A DNA stretch of 64,000 nt from Alphaproteobacteria bacterium (GCA_021774615.1 JAJFIW010000004.1:62001-126000); one strand, 5' to 3'. Positions 18,572-26,266 are shown, numbered from the stretch's first letter. Notes: a model not told the origin generated them from the sequence alone. A program made the numbers and translations.

Positions 18572-18590
18572 TTCCAACACAGGAGACCGT

Positions 18591-19091
18591 ATGACAAGAG
18601 AGATGTTTATCTTTAACAATGTAGATTACATGGGGTATGTAGTTCTAGGTATGGCAGTTTTAACCATATTCTCAGTATTATTTATGTTTTTTATATGGTT
18701 GGTGCATATCAGAGGGAAATGGCCAGAACCTATACAAACCAAAGCTCTTGCCCAACCTAGCTACCAATATGGGTTGTTACATATAAGCGCTAGTGGTGAT
18801 ATTGCAAAAGCTGTATTTACTAATGGTAAAGAATTAGCCGTAGAGCGCAACTATACAGTTATTAGCCGCCCAATTATTATAGAGAGGGTAATTCAGTTTA
18901 AATTACTAGAACTAAGCAATGAACTTTGTACTTCTTCTCCAAATATTAATCATATTTTGTGCAGCCTGCCGCTGACAGATGAGAATATTAGGTTTGCTAA
19001 TGACGTAGCAACCGCTTGGGATAACTACCACAATCCTATCAAGAGCAGGGACGACTACCAACCAGCACCACCAAGTGTAGTGGTAAGCTGA
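18591..19091 (+). CDS. Array gene 3: membrane-anchored paralog
   Basis: 167 codons including the stop, from the ATG at 18591, which has AGGAG upstream; the in-frame ATG at 18552 lies inside the preceding terminator. One transmembrane segment spans about residues 14-38 (YMGYVVLGMAVLTIFS and on), with basic residues (HIRGKW) on its C-terminal side. The signature is ILCSLPLTDENIRFANDV, then TAWDNY, and the protein ends in a hydrophobic strand PSVVVS. Function unknown. Confidence 0.7.
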   Translation: MTREMFIFNNVDYMGYVVLGMAVLTIFSVLFMFFIWLVHIRGKWPEPIQTKALAQPSYQYGLLHISASGDIAKAVFTNGKELAVERNYTVISRPIIIERVIQFKLLELSNELCTSSPNINHILCSLPLTDENIRFANDVATAWDNYHNPIKSRDDYQPAPPSVVVS

Positions 19092-19114
19092 GGGTATATC
19101 AATTTTAACGAGTA

Positions 19115-19154
19115 AAAACAGGTCTTTATCATTTTGATAAAGGCCTGTTTTGTT
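19115..19154 (+). terminator. Terminator of array gene 3
   Basis: The arms AAAACAGG(T)CTTTATCA and TGATAAAGGCCTGTTTT form a hairpin 24 bases after the stop, with a T-rich 3' end. Confidence 0.8.
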
Positions 19155-19164
19155 ATTAATTATG

Positions 19165-19193
19165 TTGAATTAAGGTAATTATCCCTTTATGTT
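19165..19193 (+). promoter_or_regulatory. Putative promoter of array gene 4
   Basis: TTGAAT, 17 bases, then TATGTT. It begins 11 bases after the preceding terminator and ends 57 bases before the ATG. Confidence 0.35.
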
Positions 19194-19249
19194 AGAATAA
19201 TAAATTATTATCTTCTATTTTTTCTAAATCATCTTATCAGGAGGTCCTC

Positions 19250-19711
19250 ATGGACTATGATGATATTTGGCTAGCACTTTTTTTGGCATTTATAGTGGGT
19301 TTGCACCATTTGTTGAGAAATAAGTTTGGTATCTTCAATAAGCTTGATGTTGTAAAAAGCCCTTATTACCATATTAACCTGCAACCAGACAGTGGCTATT
19401 GTCTTGAGCTGTATGGTGACTCGGGAGCTCTGTCTCAATCCGAAGCCCACATTACAGATGAGTTATACTTGGTTGTTAGCATGCCTACAGCAGCTCATTC
19501 TGGTACAAAGTTTAATATTATTAATGTTGCCACAGAAAAAGAGTACTTGTTGAAGTTATACAGCACCGAGCAAAATATAAAATTTATAGATGCTGTAAAT
19601 AATCAAATAAGAGCTCAAAATGCTTTAATGCAAGGCGAGCCTTTGGGTAAAATTGTAGATGGCCATAATTCGCATATAACCTTTACTTTACCACCTCAAA
19701 CAAGTGCTTAA
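19250..19711 (+). CDS. Array gene 4: membrane-anchored paralog
   Basis: 153 residues with a full AGGAGGT ribosome site. The anchor is short, about residues 6-22 (IWLALFLAFIVGLHHLL), followed by RNK. The soluble domain keeps the family layout (FNIINVA, then YLLKLYSTEQNIKFIDAV) but replaces the usual cysteine of the signature with leucine or lysine. The final strand is HITFTLPPQT. It ends in its own terminator. Function unknown. Confidence 0.68.
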   Translation: MDYDDIWLALFLAFIVGLHHLLRNKFGIFNKLDVVKSPYYHINLQPDSGYCLELYGDSGALSQSEAHITDELYLVVSMPTAAHSGTKFNIINVATEKEYLLKLYSTEQNIKFIDAVNNQIRAQNALMQGEPLGKIVDGHNSHITFTLPPQTSA

Positions 19712-19732
19712 TCCATTTTTTACGCTTACTCT

Positions 19733-19763
19733 CCCTTACTATTATAGTAAGGGATTGTTTTTT
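19733..19763 (+). terminator. Terminator of array gene 4
   Basis: The arms CCCTTACT / AGTAAGGG are followed by ATTG and T7. Confidence 0.85.
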
Positions 19764-19776
19764 TAGACGCAATGCC

Positions 19777-19804
19777 TTGAATCTAAGATATCTCACCCCA
19801 TACT
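19777..19804 (+). promoter_or_regulatory. Putative promoter of array gene 5
   Basis: TTGAAT, 16 bases, then CATACT, 14 bases after a terminator and 53 bases before the ATG. Confidence 0.35.
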
Positions 19805-19857
19805 AGGCAAGTAATTCTATTTTCTTCATTTCTTTTTATTTTCTAACGAGGTTAATT

Positions 19858-20265
19858 ATGAATATGACTATTGTTGCAATAATTGTGTTCGGCACTGTGT
19901 TTCTAGTAATTTTATGGTTGTTGCTCCCTAGTAGGAAGGCGCACCGCAAATCAACAAGAGCAAGTACCGAGTTTATTTATGTAACTACAGAATTAGTACC
20001 ATCTGCTTTTGTTTGTGCAGATGAACCTAATGTTACGGATTCTACAAGCGGCAGCTATCTTCGAGAGAACCAGTATCGGTTGTACGATCTTGTTCATAAT
20101 GGCGATCATCTAGTCTTTGATTTGCTCACCCACAAAGGCTCTTTTAAGTGCCTTGTCGAGTTCGAGGAGGATAACCTTGATTTTATCAGAGAAGCCGTTG
20201 CATGGTGGGAAGCATCTAAGCTCTCTACCCCAAGCCCAGTAGTTATTGTTAATATCAAGCAATAA
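19858..20265 (+). CDS. Array gene 5: membrane-anchored paralog
   Basis: 135 residues, with ACGAGGT as ribosome site. The transmembrane segment is at residues 4-23, right at the N-terminus, and is followed by a strongly basic flank (PSRKAHRK), so the domain should be cytoplasmic. The signature is HLVFDLLTHKGSF, then KCLVEFEEDNLDFIREAV and AWWEAS, ending with the strand PVVIVNIKQ. This is one of the clearest matches to the consensus. Function unknown. Confidence 0.72.
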   Translation: MNMTIVAIIVFGTVFLVILWLLLPSRKAHRKSTRASTEFIYVTTELVPSAFVCADEPNVTDSTSGSYLRENQYRLYDLVHNGDHLVFDLLTHKGSFKCLVEFEEDNLDFIREAVAWWEASKLSTPSPVVIVNIKQ

Positions 20266-20278
20266 CTTTAGCGTCACT

Positions 20279-20312
20279 AAAGAAACCCCGCCATTGCGGC
20301 GGGGTTTCTTTA
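20279..20312 (+). terminator. Terminator of array gene 5
   Basis: The arms AAAGAAACCCCGCC / GGCGGGGTTTCTTT flank a short loop, 14 bases after the stop. Confidence 0.88.
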
Positions 20313-20321
20313 TATATTGCT

Positions 20322-20349
20322 TTGAATATGAAATATTGGTACTTATATA
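20322..20349 (+). promoter_or_regulatory. Putative promoter of array gene 6
   Basis: TTGAAT, 16 bases, then TATATA (or 18 bases to TATACT). It starts 10 bases after a terminator and about 54 bases before the ATG. Confidence 0.4.
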
Positions 20350-20403
20350 CTACTAAGCAATATCTGCAATCTTCATCATTTTTCCAACTTAATAAGGACT
20401 GTT

Positions 20404-20976
20404 ATGATTAATAACATGTTAGCTATGTTTGGCCTTAACCTAGTAACTTTTATTGAGGTTTTAATGGGTGTCTGCTTTTTGTTAGTATTAGTGGCAGCTT
20501 ATATATACATGTGCCTTGTCGAACAAAAATCCAAAACCCTACATGCACAGACCCATGCCGAGTCAAAAGGGGTGATGGACGAAAACTGCAAAAATGTAAC
20601 CCTATGGTTCCACTGGACTGATGAATTTCATTGGGGTCAATGCGGTAGAGTTGATTATGTAAACGCTGCAGTACAAGGTGGGTTGTATTACCCTGAGGGA
20701 GGCTACCCAGTTTTGTGCGCTCCACTTATTTTTGATGATGGACCTCATGGCAATGGGGAAATAATTATCAGAGTTATCTCTTTTGATGACTACAAGCGTA
20801 ACGTTACTGGCTTGCCAATACTGTTACGTCTGCCCCGCACCGAGAAAAACCTCGAGTTCGCTAGGCTATTAACAACAGCTTGGGAAGACTTCCAAGCTAT
20901 GGATAACAAAGACGATCTTGAGACAATCAAAACCTTAAGGATTCTTATTATAGGTCATCAGGAAAGGTACGACTAA
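20404..20976 (+). CDS. Array gene 6: longest membrane-anchored paralog
   Basis: 190 residues with AAGGA before the ATG. One transmembrane segment is at about residues 14-38, followed by EQKSK. It has an inserted, Trp-, Gly- and Pro-rich stretch (about 65-110, with FHWTDEFHWGQCG) that its paralogs lack. It then follows the family plan: EIIIRVIS, LPILLRLPRTEKNLEFARLL and TAWEDF, with a final strand TLRILIIGH. The signature cysteine is absent, as in gene 4. Function unknown. Confidence 0.7.
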   Translation: MINNMLAMFGLNLVTFIEVLMGVCFLLVLVAAYIYMCLVEQKSKTLHAQTHAESKGVMDENCKNVTLWFHWTDEFHWGQCGRVDYVNAAVQGGLYYPEGGYPVLCAPLIFDDGPHGNGEIIIRVISFDDYKRNVTGLPILLRLPRTEKNLEFARLLTTAWEDFQAMDNKDDLETIKTLRILIIGHQERYD

Positions 20977-20988
20977 TTTCCTTTAGCG

Positions 20989-21024
20989 AACAACCCCCGC
21001 CGTAATGGTGGGGGTTGTTTGTTT
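20989..21024 (+). terminator. Terminator of array gene 6
   Basis: The GC-rich arms ACAACCCCCGCC / GGTGGGGGTTGT (with a mismatch) are followed by a TTGTTTG tract. Confidence 0.8.
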
Positions 21025-21035
21025 GCCAAAACCTA

Positions 21036-21064
21036 TTGAACTTGCTCCGTAATCCATGTATACA
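21036..21064 (+). promoter_or_regulatory. Putative promoter of array genes 7 and 8
   Basis: TTGAAC, 17 bases, then TATACA, 12 bases after a terminator and 47 bases before the ATG of gene 7. Confidence 0.4.
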
Positions 21065-21111
21065 GGTTAAATAGTTTTTATATTTTCTTTTCTTTTTTTA
21101 GCGAGGTTACT

Positions 21112-21546
21112 ATGTCTAGTACCGCTACAGCTTTAGTTTTATTAACTACAGTAATTATTATTACCCTTGGGTGTATTGTTTGGATACGGCGTTTATTGCA
21201 CTCTATAAAAGAGCCTAAATACCGTTATATCGATACCCCACCCCAAGGGGTATACTGGCTTTTATCTTCTGATGAAGAAATTGAAGGTCATCCTTATCCT
21301 AAAAGTGAATACCTTACGTTAGACCAGTACGAATTTGCTAGTGTAACAGAAGAGGGCTCTATAATTAGGTTATTGGTAATGAACCATTCAGGTAATTACA
21401 TGTGTTCACTAGAAAACTCGGCAGCTAATGCAGAGTTTTACCAAGAGGTAAAAAGTGCTGTTGATGCACGCCATCTGTATAAAGCAATTATCATAACAAT
21501 TCCCCCCCCAAGAATAGTAAGTAGCTATTTCTTATTTATAAAGTGA
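21112..21546 (+). CDS. Array gene 7: membrane-anchored paralog
   Basis: 144 residues, with the ribosome site GCGAGGT. The anchor is at about residues 5-26, followed by the basic flank RRLLHSIK. The signature is IIRLLVMNHSGNY, then MCSLENSAANAEFYQEV and a final strand AIIITIPPPR, after which an extra hydrophobic tail SSYFLFIK is added. There is no terminator behind it: gene 8 follows at once, so these two form the only bicistronic pair in the array. Confidence 0.7.
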   Translation: MSSTATALVLLTTVIIITLGCIVWIRRLLHSIKEPKYRYIDTPPQGVYWLLSSDEEIEGHPYPKSEYLTLDQYEFASVTEEGSIIRLLVMNHSGNYMCSLENSAANAEFYQEVKSAVDARHLYKAIIITIPPPRIVSSYFLFIK

Positions 21547-21554
21547 GGTTCTGT

Positions 21555-22010
21555 ATGGATCAGATTATTAATGAAGGTGTAATGCTTATTATTATTTTAC
21601 TTGCCATTGTTATCTGTTGTGTTGGGTTTGTTTCTTATTTCATAGTAAACAGAACACCCGTACATGAAGAAGATTGGGAGAAATTCTTTCAACTTGGCAC
21701 ACAACCAGACGTTAACTATAAATTGGCACCAATTAACCAAGGCACACATATTATTGACAACCCACCCTCTGAAGGCGGCGAGTTTATTCTTATAGATGCT
21801 CCAACCATACTTGAAACTCCTGGGGCTCGCCCACAGGGAGAAATTCAGGTGGGGCTGTTTAATGAAGAGGTAGGCGCGATATTATGCCTTCTAGATTTAA
21901 CCAAGCAAAACCGTGAGTTTGCTTTTCAAGCAGATCGAGCATGGAAAAAATCTCTCAATATGGGGGAGGAAATAAATATTACGGTTAAGCTTCCTTCACA
22001 GGTTATTTAA
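21555..22010 (+). CDS. Array gene 8: membrane-anchored paralog
   Basis: 151 residues from the ATG at 21555. The GTGAGGT ribosome site overlaps the stop of gene 7, which implies coupled translation; a GTG at 21543 is in frame but coincides with that site. The transmembrane segment is at about residues 8-30. The signature is EVGAILCLLDLTKQN, then REFAFQADRAWKKS, with a final strand NITVKLPSQVI. Function unknown. Confidence 0.7.
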   Translation: MDQIINEGVMLIIILLAIVICCVGFVSYFIVNRTPVHEEDWEKFFQLGTQPDVNYKLAPINQGTHIIDNPPSEGGEFILIDAPTILETPGARPQGEIQVGLFNEEVGAILCLLDLTKQNREFAFQADRAWKKSLNMGEEINITVKLPSQVI

Positions 22011-22028
22011 TTGGCATTTTAGCGCAAC

Positions 22029-22061
22029 AAAAAGTCCCCACTATTTATGTGGGGACTTTTT
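22029..22061 (+). terminator. Terminator closing the paralog array
   Basis: The arms AAAAAGTCCCCAC / GTGGGGACTTTTT flank a short loop, 19 bases after the gene 8 stop. Confidence 0.9.
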
Positions 22062-22129
22062 GTTATTTTATTTACGCCTTTTTACTAAAGGTTTAGACTG
22101 ATGTATTGTTTATGGGAGGTATTAAAACC

Positions 22130-23149
22130 ATGTTTGCTATTGCTAAGCCCGAGCCGGCTAAAGGGCTTGTTGCGACAGATGTTAGCCAAGTTACAGTTCG
22201 AACAGATGAAGTACGGATTGGGGTTACCCATGCGGGCATCTGTGGCACAGACATGCATATCTACCAGTGGGATGACTGGGCGAAGGGGCGGATTAAACCA
22301 CCACTAGTTATTGGCCATGAGTTTGTAGGAGAAATTATCGAAGTTGGCAGTAGTGTAACCGAATACAGTATCGGCCAGAGAGTTTCTGCGGAATGTCATA
22401 TTGTATGTGGTGTTTGTACACTATGCCGTACAGGGCGTGCGCATTTGTGTGACAATACCAATATTGTTGGTGTAGATAGACAAGGTGCATTTTGCGAGGA
22501 GTTGGTAATACCAGCAAGAAATCTTTGGCCGATAAATTCCAAAATCGCCGACAGCCACGCCGCTATTTTTGACCCCCTTGGCAACGCAATGCATACCGTA
22601 ACAACGCACCCTGTGGCAGGGCAAAACGTGCTAATAAGCGGTGCTGGTGCAATTGGTTTAGCCGCTGTAGCAATGGCTAAAGCAAATGGCGCATTAACTG
22701 TTACAGTAGTAGAGCCTAATGCCTATAAACGAGAAATTGCAGACACTCTAGGCGCAGATTTAACTCTTGACCCAACAAAAGATGACGTTGTAGCTGCTGT
22801 TAAATCACATATACCAACAGTTTTATTAGAGATGAGTGGTAATGAGCAAGCTCTTATCACAGGTCTTAATGCCTTAGAGAAGGGTGGTAAAGCTGCTTTA
22901 CTCGGAATACCATCAAAGCCAGTATCTCTAGATTTAGCAGAGTTAGTAATATTTAAAGGGCTTACGCTTAGTGGAGTTATTGGCCGTAAAATGTTCGAGA
23001 CTTGGTATCAGGTAGACAATTTTGTTTGTCATAATCCAGATGCAATTGACCATATCGTAACCCATACTTTGCCAGCTACAGAATTCCAAGAAGCATTTAA
23101 TTTTCTAGAACAAGGTAAGGCTATTAAAGCTGTACTGTCATTTAAATAA
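22130..23149 (+). CDS. tdh: L-threonine 3-dehydrogenase
   Basis: A zinc- and NAD-dependent dehydrogenase that converts threonine to 2-amino-3-ketobutyrate. The catalytic zinc ligands are in ICGTD and GHEF. The structural zinc lobe has four cysteines in CHIVCGVCTLCRTGRAHLCD. The Rossmann motif is GAGAIGLAA. The start is the ATG at 22130 with GGAGGT nine bases upstream, giving 339 residues, the usual length; a TTG at 22106 would add residues overlapping the ribosome site. It sits 20 bases before kbl, the enzyme that consumes its unstable product. Confidence 0.95.
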   Translation: MFAIAKPEPAKGLVATDVSQVTVRTDEVRIGVTHAGICGTDMHIYQWDDWAKGRIKPPLVIGHEFVGEIIEVGSSVTEYSIGQRVSAECHIVCGVCTLCRTGRAHLCDNTNIVGVDRQGAFCEELVIPARNLWPINSKIADSHAAIFDPLGNAMHTVTTHPVAGQNVLISGAGAIGLAAVAMAKANGALTVTVVEPNAYKREIADTLGADLTLDPTKDDVVAAVKSHIPTVLLEMSGNEQALITGLNALEKGGKAALLGIPSKPVSLDLAELVIFKGLTLSGVIGRKMFETWYQVDNFVCHNPDAIDHIVTHTLPATEFQEAFNFLEQGKAIKAVLSFK

Positions 23150-23169
23150 TTAGAAAGAGAATATAACTT

Positions 23170-24393
23170 ATGAGTAATAATACGTTTCTAACCCGCAGCA
23201 AAGGTAATATAAAATCTCTAAAAAAAGCTGGTACTTATAAACAATATAAGCACCTCGATACACCAATGGATGCACATAGTAAAATGTGTGAGGCTGCTGA
23301 CGGTGCTGGTGGGGATGTTATTGTTATGTCTTCAAATAATTACCTAGGTCTTGCTAACCACCCTAAAGTTATAAATGCTGCTGAGAAAGCTTTACATAAA
23401 TATGGTGCTGGTACAGCATCTGTACGTTTTATTTGTGGCACGATGACTATCCATGAAGAGCTAGAAAGAAAAATTGCAGAGTTTCATTCCCAACCAGCTG
23501 CCCTTACTTATTCTAGCTGCTGGTCTGCTAATACAGGGTTATTTGCAGTTATTTGCCAACCAGGAGATGTGCTGATCTCCGACTCATTAAACCATGCAAG
23601 TATTATTGACGGCTGCCGTTTGGTTAACAAAAATGTTATCCGTACAGTTTATCGCCATAGCGACATGGAACACCTAGAAAAAGTTCTAAAAGAGCATAAA
23701 GACGCCCCAGTGCGATTTATTGTAACCGATGGTGTGTTCTCGATGGAGGGTGACATTGCTAATTTGCCTGCTTTGGTAGAGCTAGCCGAGAAATACGATG
23801 CAGTTCTTATTGTTGATGACTCTCATGGAGTTGGGGTTATGGGTAAAAATGGTAGAGGTACTGCAGAGCATTTTGGCTTAGAAGATAAAATAGACATTCT
23901 TACTAGTACTCTAGGTAAATCTTTAGGTGGTGCTGCTGGCGGCTATGTGGCAGCAGATAAAGATGTTATCGATATGCTAATACAAGCATCTCGCCCGCAT
24001 ATTTTCTCTAACAGCATATCTCCTGCAACGGCTGGTAGTGGGATTGCAGCACTAGAGGTTATAAAAGAAGAGCCACACCGTGTGAAAAGCTTGCATAGCA
24101 AAGTTGCCTTTTTCCGTAAAGAGCTGAAGAACATAGGGTATAACCCGCTTGATGGAGAAAGCGCAATTATCCCGATTATTGTTGGTGAAACAGCATTTGC
24201 GATTAAAATATCCGAGAAAATGCTAGAAAAAGGCATCTATGTAACGGGCTTTGGCTTCCCTGTTGTACCAGAAGGAGCAGCTCGGATCAGAGTTCAAATA
24301 TCAGACGCTCTTGAAATGGAAGACTTACAAAAAGCCTTAGACGTTTTCGCTGAAGTTGGCCGTGAAGTAGGCTTAATTAAAGGTGCTGCATAA
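23170..24393 (+). CDS. kbl: Glycine C-acetyltransferase (2-amino-3-ketobutyrate CoA ligase)
   Basis: A PLP enzyme of the alpha-oxoamine synthase family that splits 2-amino-3-ketobutyrate with CoA into glycine and acetyl-CoA. The SSNNYLG N-terminal block, the DDSHGVG cofactor contact and the PLP-binding lysine in TLGKSLGG are present. At 407 residues it is close to the family norm. It completes the tdh-kbl threonine degradation operon and is followed after 2 bases by a small membrane protein. Confidence 0.95.
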   Translation: MSNNTFLTRSKGNIKSLKKAGTYKQYKHLDTPMDAHSKMCEAADGAGGDVIVMSSNNYLGLANHPKVINAAEKALHKYGAGTASVRFICGTMTIHEELERKIAEFHSQPAALTYSSCWSANTGLFAVICQPGDVLISDSLNHASIIDGCRLVNKNVIRTVYRHSDMEHLEKVLKEHKDAPVRFIVTDGVFSMEGDIANLPALVELAEKYDAVLIVDDSHGVGVMGKNGRGTAEHFGLEDKIDILTSTLGKSLGGAAGGYVAADKDVIDMLIQASRPHIFSNSISPATAGSGIAALEVIKEEPHRVKSLHSKVAFFRKELKNIGYNPLDGESAIIPIIVGETAFAIKISEKMLEKGIYVTGFGFPVVPEGAARIRVQISDALEMEDLQKALDVFAEVGREVGLIKGAA

Positions 24394-24395
24394 TT

Positions 24396-24848
24396 ATGGG
24401 TAAAGACTCTTTTCTAGAGAAGAGAATTTGCAGTATTAAAGAGTCGCTACTTTGGCCAGCACGAGAGCTTAAAGCATTAAAACGTCTATGGCGGCTGATG
24501 GGGAATAAGGGGCTATTTTGGTATATGGCCATCCAAGGGCGGTGGAATATTCGTTTAACTATGGCTTTAAGTGTCCTTAGTCTTGTTATTTTATTTGGAT
24601 TATTATTAGCTGTTGTTAGGTCTGGCACTCCTTGGTGGAGTTGGGGGGCAATTGCTTTTGGTGTTATTCTGGCTGGCTGGATGCATTATATTCTTTGGCG
24701 CTGCACTGCGCACTCTAAAGGCAATTGGCGTATTTTAATTTATAGGTTATATGCAGTACCAATACTATCTTTACTGATTATTATTATCGTGGGTCTGGGG
24801 TTGGTTGGTATAGAACATGGAGTTTTATTTATAGGTAATTTACTATGA
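24396..24848 (+). CDS. Hypothetical membrane protein downstream of kbl
   Basis: Unrecognised 150-residue protein starting 2 bases after the kbl stop. A basic, Trp-rich N-terminal region of about 50 residues precedes three hydrophobic segments near 57-73, 80-100 and 118-142. Tight coupling suggests a function alongside threonine use, perhaps transport or membrane association, but no motif shows it. It is not a DoxX-type protein as far as I can tell. Confidence 0.6.
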   Translation: MGKDSFLEKRICSIKESLLWPARELKALKRLWRLMGNKGLFWYMAIQGRWNIRLTMALSVLSLVILFGLLLAVVRSGTPWWSWGAIAFGVILAGWMHYILWRCTAHSKGNWRILIYRLYAVPILSLLIIIIVGLGLVGIEHGVLFIGNLL

Positions 24849-24974
24849 TTTGCATTTTATTTTGATGTAACTTATTATTTCTTATGCACGAACTTATCTA
24901 CAGGTGGAATACAGACCACCAACAATGAAATTTATACGCAAACAGAAAATATTATAAACTAAGGAAAAATTGCA

Positions 24975-25397
24975 ATGAAAGCATCAACCAAAAAATTATT
25001 GACTCTAACAATGGCCGCAGCTGTAGTAACAGCAACTGCGGGTACTGCAAATGCTGCTCTTAATGCAGGTGCAGGCGTTGCTGATTTACAAGAAGGTTAC
25101 CAAGTTGCTTCTAAAGAAGGCAAATGTGGCGAAGGTAAATGCGGCGGCGATAAAGCTGGTAAAGAAGGCAAATGCGGCGAAGGCAAATGCGGCGGCGATA
25201 AAGCTGGTAAAGAAGGCAAATGCGGCGAAGGCAAATGTGGCGGCGACAAAGCTGGTAAAGAAGGCAAGTGCGGCGAAGGCAAATGTGGCGGCGACAAAGC
25301 TGGTAAAGAAGGCAAGTGCGGCGAAGGCAAATGTGGCGGCGACAAAGCTGACAAAGAAGGTAAATGTGGCGAAGGTAAATGTGGCGGTAAGAAATAA
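24975..25397 (+). CDS. hvfA: Secreted EGKCG-repeat precursor, HvfA-type thio-RiPP metallophore
   Basis: 140 residues. A signal peptide (residues 1-28, basic start, alanine-rich core, cleavage near ANA-AL) is followed by a short leader. Six near-identical 16-residue units (EGKCGEGKCGGDKAGK) run from residue 48 to the end, with the last one shortened. This gives twelve EGKCG motifs and twelve cysteines, all inside motifs. It lies 2 bases before a DUF692 gene and ahead of a DUF2063 gene. Such MNIO enzymes are known to convert the cysteine of EGKC-type motifs into copper-binding sulfur heterocycles (HvfA and bufferin work). I infer the same for this peptide, which would act in the periplasm or outside the cell. 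Confidence 0.85.
   Translation: MKASTKKLLTLTMAAAVVTATAGTANAALNAGAGVADLQEGYQVASKEGKCGEGKCGGDKAGKEGKCGEGKCGGDKAGKEGKCGEGKCGGDKAGKEGKCGEGKCGGDKAGKEGKCGEGKCGGDKADKEGKCGEGKCGGKK
25116..25394 (+). repeat. Six tandem 48-bp coding repeats in the precursor gene
   Basis: Each 48-bp unit encodes one 16-residue block, with the sixth truncated after 13 codons. Units differ only at synonymous sites (TGC/TGT, GGC/GGT, AAA/AAG) plus one Gly-to-Asp change in the fifth. Within each unit two 15-bp EGKCG sub-repeats are visible. Confidence 0.95.
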
Positions 25398-25399
25398 TA

Positions 25400-26266
25400 A
25401 TGCCAAAACAGCCTGATACACATAATATTGTATCTGGTGCAGGTTTAGGCTTGCGGCGAGGGTTTATAGACTCTTTCCTGCAGGCCAAACCCACAGAAGT
25501 AGACTTTATAGAAGTCGCACCTGAAAATTGGATTGCCATGGGTGGCTCATTCCGCGAGAAGTTTGAAGCAGTAGCTGCAGACTATCCGGTAAGTGCCCAT
25601 GGCCTTTCTTTATCTCTAGGTGGGATAACACCGATTGATGTTGATTTTGTAAAAGACGTTAAAGAGTTCCTCGACCGATTTAATATCCCCATTTACAGCG
25701 AGCATTTGTCAGCTTGCTCTGACGATGGGCACTTGTACGATCTAATGCCAATCCCCTTTACCGAGGAAGCTGTACGTTATGTGGCAGCACGTATTCGCCA
25801 AGTACAAGATATTTTAGAGCGTCCGATGGTTATAGAGAATGTGTCATTTTACGCTATGCAAACTAACGAGCTTAGCGAAATAGAATTTTTAAATGCAGTA
25901 TTGGCTGAGGCCGACTGCGGGCTACTACTAGACGTAAATAACATTTATGTAAATGCCACCAACCATAAAGCCTATACCCCCGAGCAATTCTTGGCAGCAA
26001 TGCCAAAAGAACGAGTAAAAATGATGCACGTAGCTGGCCACTATCGCGAAGCTGAAGACCTAATCGTAGATACCCATGGTGCTGCTGTTGTTGCCCCTGT
26101 GTGGGGAATACTAGAAGATGCCTACCAAAAATTTGGTGCAGTACCAACCCTGCTCGAACGAGATTTTAACTTCCCTCCACTTTCAGAAATGGTGGCAGAG
26201 GTAGAATATGTACGTAAACTACAGCAGAAAAATGCGGGGCAAGGTCATGGCCAAAAAACAGCCTAG
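25400..26266 (+). CDS. hvfB: DUF692 multinuclear iron oxidase (MNIO), HvfB/BufB type
   Basis: A TIM-barrel iron enzyme of the DUF692 family, 288 residues. The expected metal-ligand blocks appear in order: HGLSLSLGG, YSEHLSACS, VIENVSFY, DVNNIYVN, HVAGHY, DTHGAAV and LLERDFNFP. The ATG is 2 bases after the precursor stop, so translation is coupled. Known members (MbnB, HvfB, BufB, TglH) oxidise cysteine or nearby residues of a peptide substrate. Here the substrate is almost certainly the adjacent EGKCG-repeat protein. Cytoplasmic. Confidence 0.92.
   Translation: MPKQPDTHNIVSGAGLGLRRGFIDSFLQAKPTEVDFIEVAPENWIAMGGSFREKFEAVAADYPVSAHGLSLSLGGITPIDVDFVKDVKEFLDRFNIPIYSEHLSACSDDGHLYDLMPIPFTEEAVRYVAARIRQVQDILERPMVIENVSFYAMQTNELSEIEFLNAVLAEADCGLLLDVNNIYVNATNHKAYTPEQFLAAMPKERVKMMHVAGHYREAEDLIVDTHGAAVVAPVWGILEDAYQKFGAVPTLLERDFNFPPLSEMVAEVEYVRKLQQKNAGQGHGQKTA

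Noticed and set aside
17550-22061. Array as part of a prophage
   Set aside because: There are no phage structural, integrase or lysis genes; each gene has its own promoter-like box and terminator, and the flanks are aspS and tdh.
22101-22307. Separate small gene overlapping the tdh start
   Set aside because: It is an out-of-frame reading of tdh; the GGAGGT site and family N-terminus support tdh.
25116-25394. CRISPR-like regular repeats
   Set aside because: The 48-bp units are contiguous, without spacers, and are codons of the EGKCG precursor; there are no cas genes.
25086-25539. Long antisense open frames over the repeat gene
   Set aside because: They are by-products of the repetitive coding sequence; their translations are low-complexity and they have no ribosome sites.
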